The position numbers were made by a program, and so were the translations under genes. Of a stretch of DNA of 64,000 nucleotides, positions 61,258 to 64,000 are shown one piece after another. Origin of the DNA: Gelidibacter salicanalis (GTDB lineage Bacteria; Bacteroidota; Bacteroidia; Flavobacteriales; Flavobacteriaceae); NCBI RefSeq assembly GCF_007997285.1, contig NZ_VORX01000002.1:558001-622000 (forward strand), written 5' to 3'. The notes under the pieces were generated by a model. That model did no database searches. It was not told the DNA's origin and was given only the letters and a program-made list of their open reading frames with translations. The first letter of the stretch is position 1. Each line of letters begins with the position of its first letter.

Positions 61258-62889
61258 TTATTTTTTCTTTTTGGAAGTGATGATAATCACACCATGTGCG
61301 CCTTTGGTACCGTATTTTTTAGTGGCCGAATCGTCTTTTAATATATCCATAGACTCAATGGTATCCGGATCGATGGCTTCCATTTTTTCTTTAGTGATTT
61401 CTTCATTGTCAAGAATGTAAAGCGGCTGCATCTGAGTTTCAGTAGCGGTGGGGGCTTTTAATTGGATGATAATGACCCCATTCTTTGCTTTGTCACCATA
61501 AGATTTAGTCGCATTCTCATCTTTCAAAACAGAAATATGGGCAATAGTATCAGGGTCTATGGCCTGCATTTCTACATGCGTAATTTCTTTATCCTTTAAA
61601 ATTATTAGAGGTTTATTTTGAGAATTGGATGTCTCGTGAGTAATTTTTTGTAAGCCCAAAGGCTCTTTAAGAGCTATATTTTGAATATGGTTACTGTCCT
61701 TTTCTGATCCAATGGCGATTGTTTGACTTAACCCTGATGAGTGTTCGCCAATAGTCACATTGTGGGAAGTAGGATTTACTGAAATCTCAATTGAAGGAAT
61801 CGGGCTGGACAAACTTTTGGCATAGGTTCCTGTCTTGTTTTTGTAATCATACTTGATCTTGATGCCTGTGATTTCATTTTTGGAATTACGCTCAATATTC
61901 TTGAATTTAAAGTGGACGTCTTCATTGGAGAGCTTTTCGGTAATATATTCCATCTGTTCTATTTTTGTGTCTTTGGTAACGATAAATGTTAAAACATTCT
62001 GTTGATCCAAAGTCGTAGCCGAGGCTGGGTTAGAATCGGAAACATTCTGCGCAATGATTTCTGTATTAAAAGTCAAGGCAAAGGCAGCCAATAATGGCAC
62101 GATAATACTGTATTTCCAAGTGTTCATAAGGTTTGATTTTGATTTGTGTAACATAACGATTCGTTTTTTGATGGTTGAATTGTAAAAAGGATTGATACTA
62201 ATTAATTTTTCTTCAGGTACGCTAGTTTTAAGCAGTAATTTTTGATAGCGTTCTTCACAACCCGATTGTTTCTGGGTTTGGTGGTCGGCAATAAATTCTA
62301 AATTTTGTTTGAGGGATGTTCTGTAAATCCATATCAAAGGGTTGCACCAAAACAGAGCCGTGGTAAAATCCATGATGAGAACATCAATACTGTGTTTTTG
62401 TTCTGCATGTACTTTTTCGTGCTGTAAAACAAGATCTAGTTCTTGGGCATCAAACTGGGTTGGATTATATACAATCCAGTTAAAGAATGAAAATGGAGTG
62501 CTGACTTGAGCAATTTCTATAAAGGTGAATACCTCAGTTTTTTTCTTATGATGTTTGTTGATTAGGGTAGTTAGTGAAAAGAGCTGAAGAATAAATCTCC
62601 CTACAAAAAAACTCGCACCAATGGCATACCCCCAAATAAATAGTGAAGTCAGATCGAAAACTTCTGGAGGGTGTGGCATGGTGGCGGCCACAGCCGCAAA
62701 GTTCCTGTTGGGCGTCAATGGAACCTCAATGTACACAGGGATCACCATCAATGGTAATAGGGCAGAAGTCATTAGTCCCAGTAATAAAAACCATCGGTTG
62801 GCCTCATAAAAGGTTTCCCGCTGTAAAAACAAGCGATAACAGATATAAAATATGGACAATATAGCGCTTGCTTTAAGTACGTATTCCAT
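61258..62889 (-). CDS. M56 (BlaR1/MecR1-like) membrane metallopeptidase with TonB-plug-like tail
   Basis: A 543-aa sensor peptidase. About four membrane helices: 6-22, 34-52, 84-105 and, after the catalytic site, about 265-282. The zinc motif is HEKVH in LQHEKVHAEQKHS (about 158-162). After the last helix a periplasmic part of about 260 residues ends in two repeats: ITHVEMQAIDPDTIAHISVL then KDENATKSYGDKAKNGVIII, and ITKEKMEAIDPDTIESMDIL then KDDSATKKYGTKGAHGVIII. These copy the TonB-receptor plug motif (LKDxxAxxxYGxxGxxGVI). No penicillin-binding domain is present, so the signal is not a beta-lactam by the classical route. It pairs with the BlaI-like repressor 2 bases upstream. Confidence 0.9.
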   Translation of the reverse strand: MEYVLKASAILSIFYICYRLFLQRETFYEANRWFLLLGLMTSALLPLMVIPVYIEVPLTPNRNFAAVAATMPHPPEVFDLTSLFIWGYAIGASFFVGRFILQLFSLTTLINKHHKKKTEVFTFIEIAQVSTPFSFFNWIVYNPTQFDAQELDLVLQHEKVHAEQKHSIDVLIMDFTTALFWCNPLIWIYRTSLKQNLEFIADHQTQKQSGCEERYQKLLLKTSVPEEKLISINPFYNSTIKKRIVMLHKSKSNLMNTWKYSIIVPLLAAFALTFNTEIIAQNVSDSNPASATTLDQQNVLTFIVTKDTKIEQMEYITEKLSNEDVHFKFKNIERNSKNEITGIKIKYDYKNKTGTYAKSLSSPIPSIEISVNPTSHNVTIGEHSSGLSQTIAIGSEKDSNHIQNIALKEPLGLQKITHETSNSQNKPLIILKDKEITHVEMQAIDPDTIAHISVLKDENATKSYGDKAKNGVIIIQLKAPTATETQMQPLYILDNEEITKEKMEAIDPDTIESMDILKDDSATKKYGTKGAHGVIIITSKKKK

Positions 62890-62891
62890 AA

Positions 62892-63287
62892 TCAGACGGT
62901 ATTGGATTTCTCGGATTTGGCATCGTCACGATTTTTTGTTTCAATAAGCGCTATGATTTCTTTTAATTCAGCAATACTTATTTTTTCTTCCTTGGCAAAA
63001 AACGATACCACATTCTTATAAGAATTATTAAAGTAATGCTCAATAGCCGTACTCATAAAACGCTTTTTGTAGGCTTCTTTACTAATTGTAGGGTAATACT
63101 GATGGGTTTTGCCATAGGCATGATAACTGACATAGCCTTTCTCCTCCAAATTTCTAATGATGGTAGATAAGGTATTATAGTGTGGCTGGTCATCTGTGAT
63201 TTCTGCGAGCACATCTTTAACGAAGGCTTTTTCTAGCGTCCATATAATGTGCATAATTTCTTCTTCTTTGTTGGTGAGCTTCTGCAT
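62892..63287 (-). CDS. BlaI/MecI/CopY-family repressor
   Basis: A 131-aa winged-helix repressor from the ATG at 63287 (MQKLTNKEEEIMHIIWTL); a TTG two codons upstream is less likely. The DNA-binding domain has PHYNTLSTIIRNLEEKGYVSY (about 36-56), the recognition helix and wing. The C-terminal helices form the dimer and carry the site usually cut by the partner peptidase. Its own promoter overlaps three operator-like dyads, so it is autoregulated. Operon: repressor then M56 peptidase. Confidence 0.93.
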   Translation of the reverse strand: MQKLTNKEEEIMHIIWTLEKAFVKDVLAEITDDQPHYNTLSTIIRNLEEKGYVSYHAYGKTHQYYPTISKEAYKKRFMSTAIEHYFNNSYKNVVSFFAKEEKISIAELKEIIALIETKNRDDAKSEKSNTV

Positions 63288-63336
63288 GATCAATTATTTT
63301 AAGGTTCAATGGGTGCTATAATACACTTATGGAATT

Positions 63337-63365
63337 CAAATATAACTATTTTTATAGTTATACAA
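63337..63365 (-). promoter_or_regulatory. Promoter of the blaI-blaR1-like operon
   Basis: Minus strand: TTG (63365-63363), an 18-base spacer and TATATTTG (63344-63337), an exact consensus. The first operator dyad fills the spacer and the second covers the TTG. The expected leader is about 43 bases. Confidence 0.75.
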
Positions 63366-63399
63366 CTATCATTCTAGTTATTTAACTCAAATAATAGTT
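63344..63399. promoter_or_regulatory. Three evenly spaced BlaI-type operators
   Basis: AACTATTTTTATAGTT (63344-63359), AACTATCATTCTAGTT (63364-63379) and AACTCAAATAATAGTT (63384-63399): three 16-bp dyads of the form AACTA-N6-TAGTT at exact 20-bp steps. The first has perfect 6-base arms, the third keeps AACT/AGTT. The spacing puts them on nearly the same face of the helix. Confidence 0.8.
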
Positions 63400-63566
63400 G
63401 TGATAGCGATGTTTTGGGGTTCTCAATTGAAGATAGCGCGCTGTCTATCTAATGTTAGGGTAATATTTTGATTTTTTTTTCCTATGCGTTAAGAATTTTC
63501 AAGTTTCCTAAACTACAATGCTTTCCACATAATGTGAATATCCTATCTTCGCAAAAAAAAAATACT

Positions 63567-64000
63567 ATGAGTTTTGTTTGGGTGATTTTAGGTTTAATTC
63601 TTTTGGTCGTGGGAGGCGAGTTTTTGGTGCGTTCTTCCGTGGCGCTCTCCTTTAAATTTAATATCTCAAAACTTGTTATTGGGATGACCGTAGTGTCCTT
63701 TGCAACTTCAGCGCCAGAATTGTTGGTGAGTTTGCAGGCTGCTTTGGATGGATCTTCGGACATCTCCTTAGGAAATGTCATCGGATCCAATATTGCCAAT
63801 ATCGGTTTGGTACTGGGAATAACAGCGCTGATTTCACCTTTGGGAGTCGATAAGAATTTTTACAAACTCAATTGGCCCATGATGATGTTACTTTCCGTAG
63901 TCCTTTATTTCATGCTTCAGAGTGGTAATGTTCTTGACCGATGGGAAGGCGCAGCTTTAATGATTTCTATAATAATTTTTCTAGTGGTCCTGATCAGAAA
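63567..64000 (+). CDS. CaCA-family Na+/Ca2+ antiporter, partial
   Basis: The 5' part (144 codons) of a cation antiporter cut by the window edge. It reads MSFVWVILGLILLVVGGEFL and continues with the alpha-1 repeat GMTVVSFATSAPELLVSLQA, GNVIGSNIANIGLVLGITAL (about 51-90), the ion-binding signature of the YrbG-like calcium/sodium exchangers. Several membrane helices are visible. A TATCTTCG box (63544-63551, one mismatch to TAnnTTTG) lies just upstream. It is divergent from the BlaI-like gene. Confidence 0.92.
   Translation, partial: MSFVWVILGLILLVVGGEFLVRSSVALSFKFNISKLVIGMTVVSFATSAPELLVSLQAALDGSSDISLGNVIGSNIANIGLVLGITALISPLGVDKNFYKLNWPMMMLLSVVLYFMLQSGNVLDRWEGAALMISIIIFLVVLIR

Noticed and set aside
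61258-63287. The BlaI/BlaR1-like pair as a beta-lactamase regulatory system.
   Set aside because: The M56 protein lacks a penicillin-binding domain and no beta-lactamase gene is in the window.
63482-63799. A 105-aa minus-strand open frame.
   Set aside because: It lies opposite the antiporter gene, whose plus-strand translation has clear CaCA motifs.

Overview
The window is a chromosomal segment of a member of the Flavobacteriaceae (Bacteroidota). The evidence is the low-GC coding style, the complete gldKLMN cassette of the type IX secretion system (T9SS) and gliding machinery, promoters of the Bacteroidota type (TTG, 16-21 bases, then TAnnTTTG), an almost complete lack of Shine-Dalgarno sequences except in front of rpsU, and many flavobacterial families (DUF2851, DUF983, DUF3467, LptE, SprB-like repeat, TonB-plug-like tails). 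No prophage, insertion sequence or CRISPR array was seen. Most of the window is core genome.

Layout. 1-3.4 kb (minus): miaB, a sigma-54-type regulator, lptE and the first codons of a likely TPR protein. 3.5-5.6 kb: a multi-pass membrane protein and an LVIVD-repeat lipoprotein. 5.8-14.4 kb: topA, an arginase-fold protein with a degenerate metal site, then gldK-gldL-gldM-gldN, closed by a strong terminator. 14.4-24.2 kb: an FAD oxidoreductase, a DUF983 protein, an ABC-F ATPase, small Cys-rich and PspC proteins, DUF2851, an alanine:cation symporter with a secreted SprB-like domain, a helix-hairpin-helix protein and an LCAD-like acyl-CoA dehydrogenase. The 3' end of the dehydrogenase gene is copied seven more times downstream in an 88-bp tandem array (24.16-24.83 kb). 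24.9-28.4 kb: two envelope proteins, rpsU, a XerC/D-type recombinase and hpf.

28.5-42.1 kb is the information-processing block: tRNA-Thr(TGT), tRNA-Tyr, tRNA-Gly, tRNA-Thr(GGT), tuf, tRNA-Trp, secE, nusG, rplK, rplA, rplJ, rplL, rpoB and rpoC. Prominent hairpins lie between rplL and rpoB, between rpoB and rpoC (two), and after rpoC. 42.2-47.2 kb: DUF3467, a small Fe-S protein, prfC, idi, a PTPS/QueD-family gene, manA, a small conserved protein and a second tRNA-Thr(TGT). 47.5-60.6 kb (mostly minus): PBP1A, a DUF4369-like lipoprotein, a DUF819 transporter with a secreted domain, an alpha/beta hydrolase, an AlkB-like dioxygenase, a VanX-like dipeptidase, an M1 aminopeptidase, a DoxX-like protein, a carboxypeptidase-regulatory-domain protein, a SugE/Gdx-type SMR exporter, a DEAD-box helicase and an unlisted 50-residue protein. 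61.2-64 kb: a blaR1/blaI-like pair whose promoter overlaps three 16-bp operators spaced exactly 20 bp apart, then the start of a CaCA cation antiporter cut by the window edge.

The least explained structures are the 88-bp array carrying copies of a gene's 3' end, with a last copy diverged only at synonymous sites; the metal-ligand-poor arginase-like protein next to the T9SS genes; the evenly spaced BlaI-type operators; and two transporters fused to extracytoplasmic beta-type domains.
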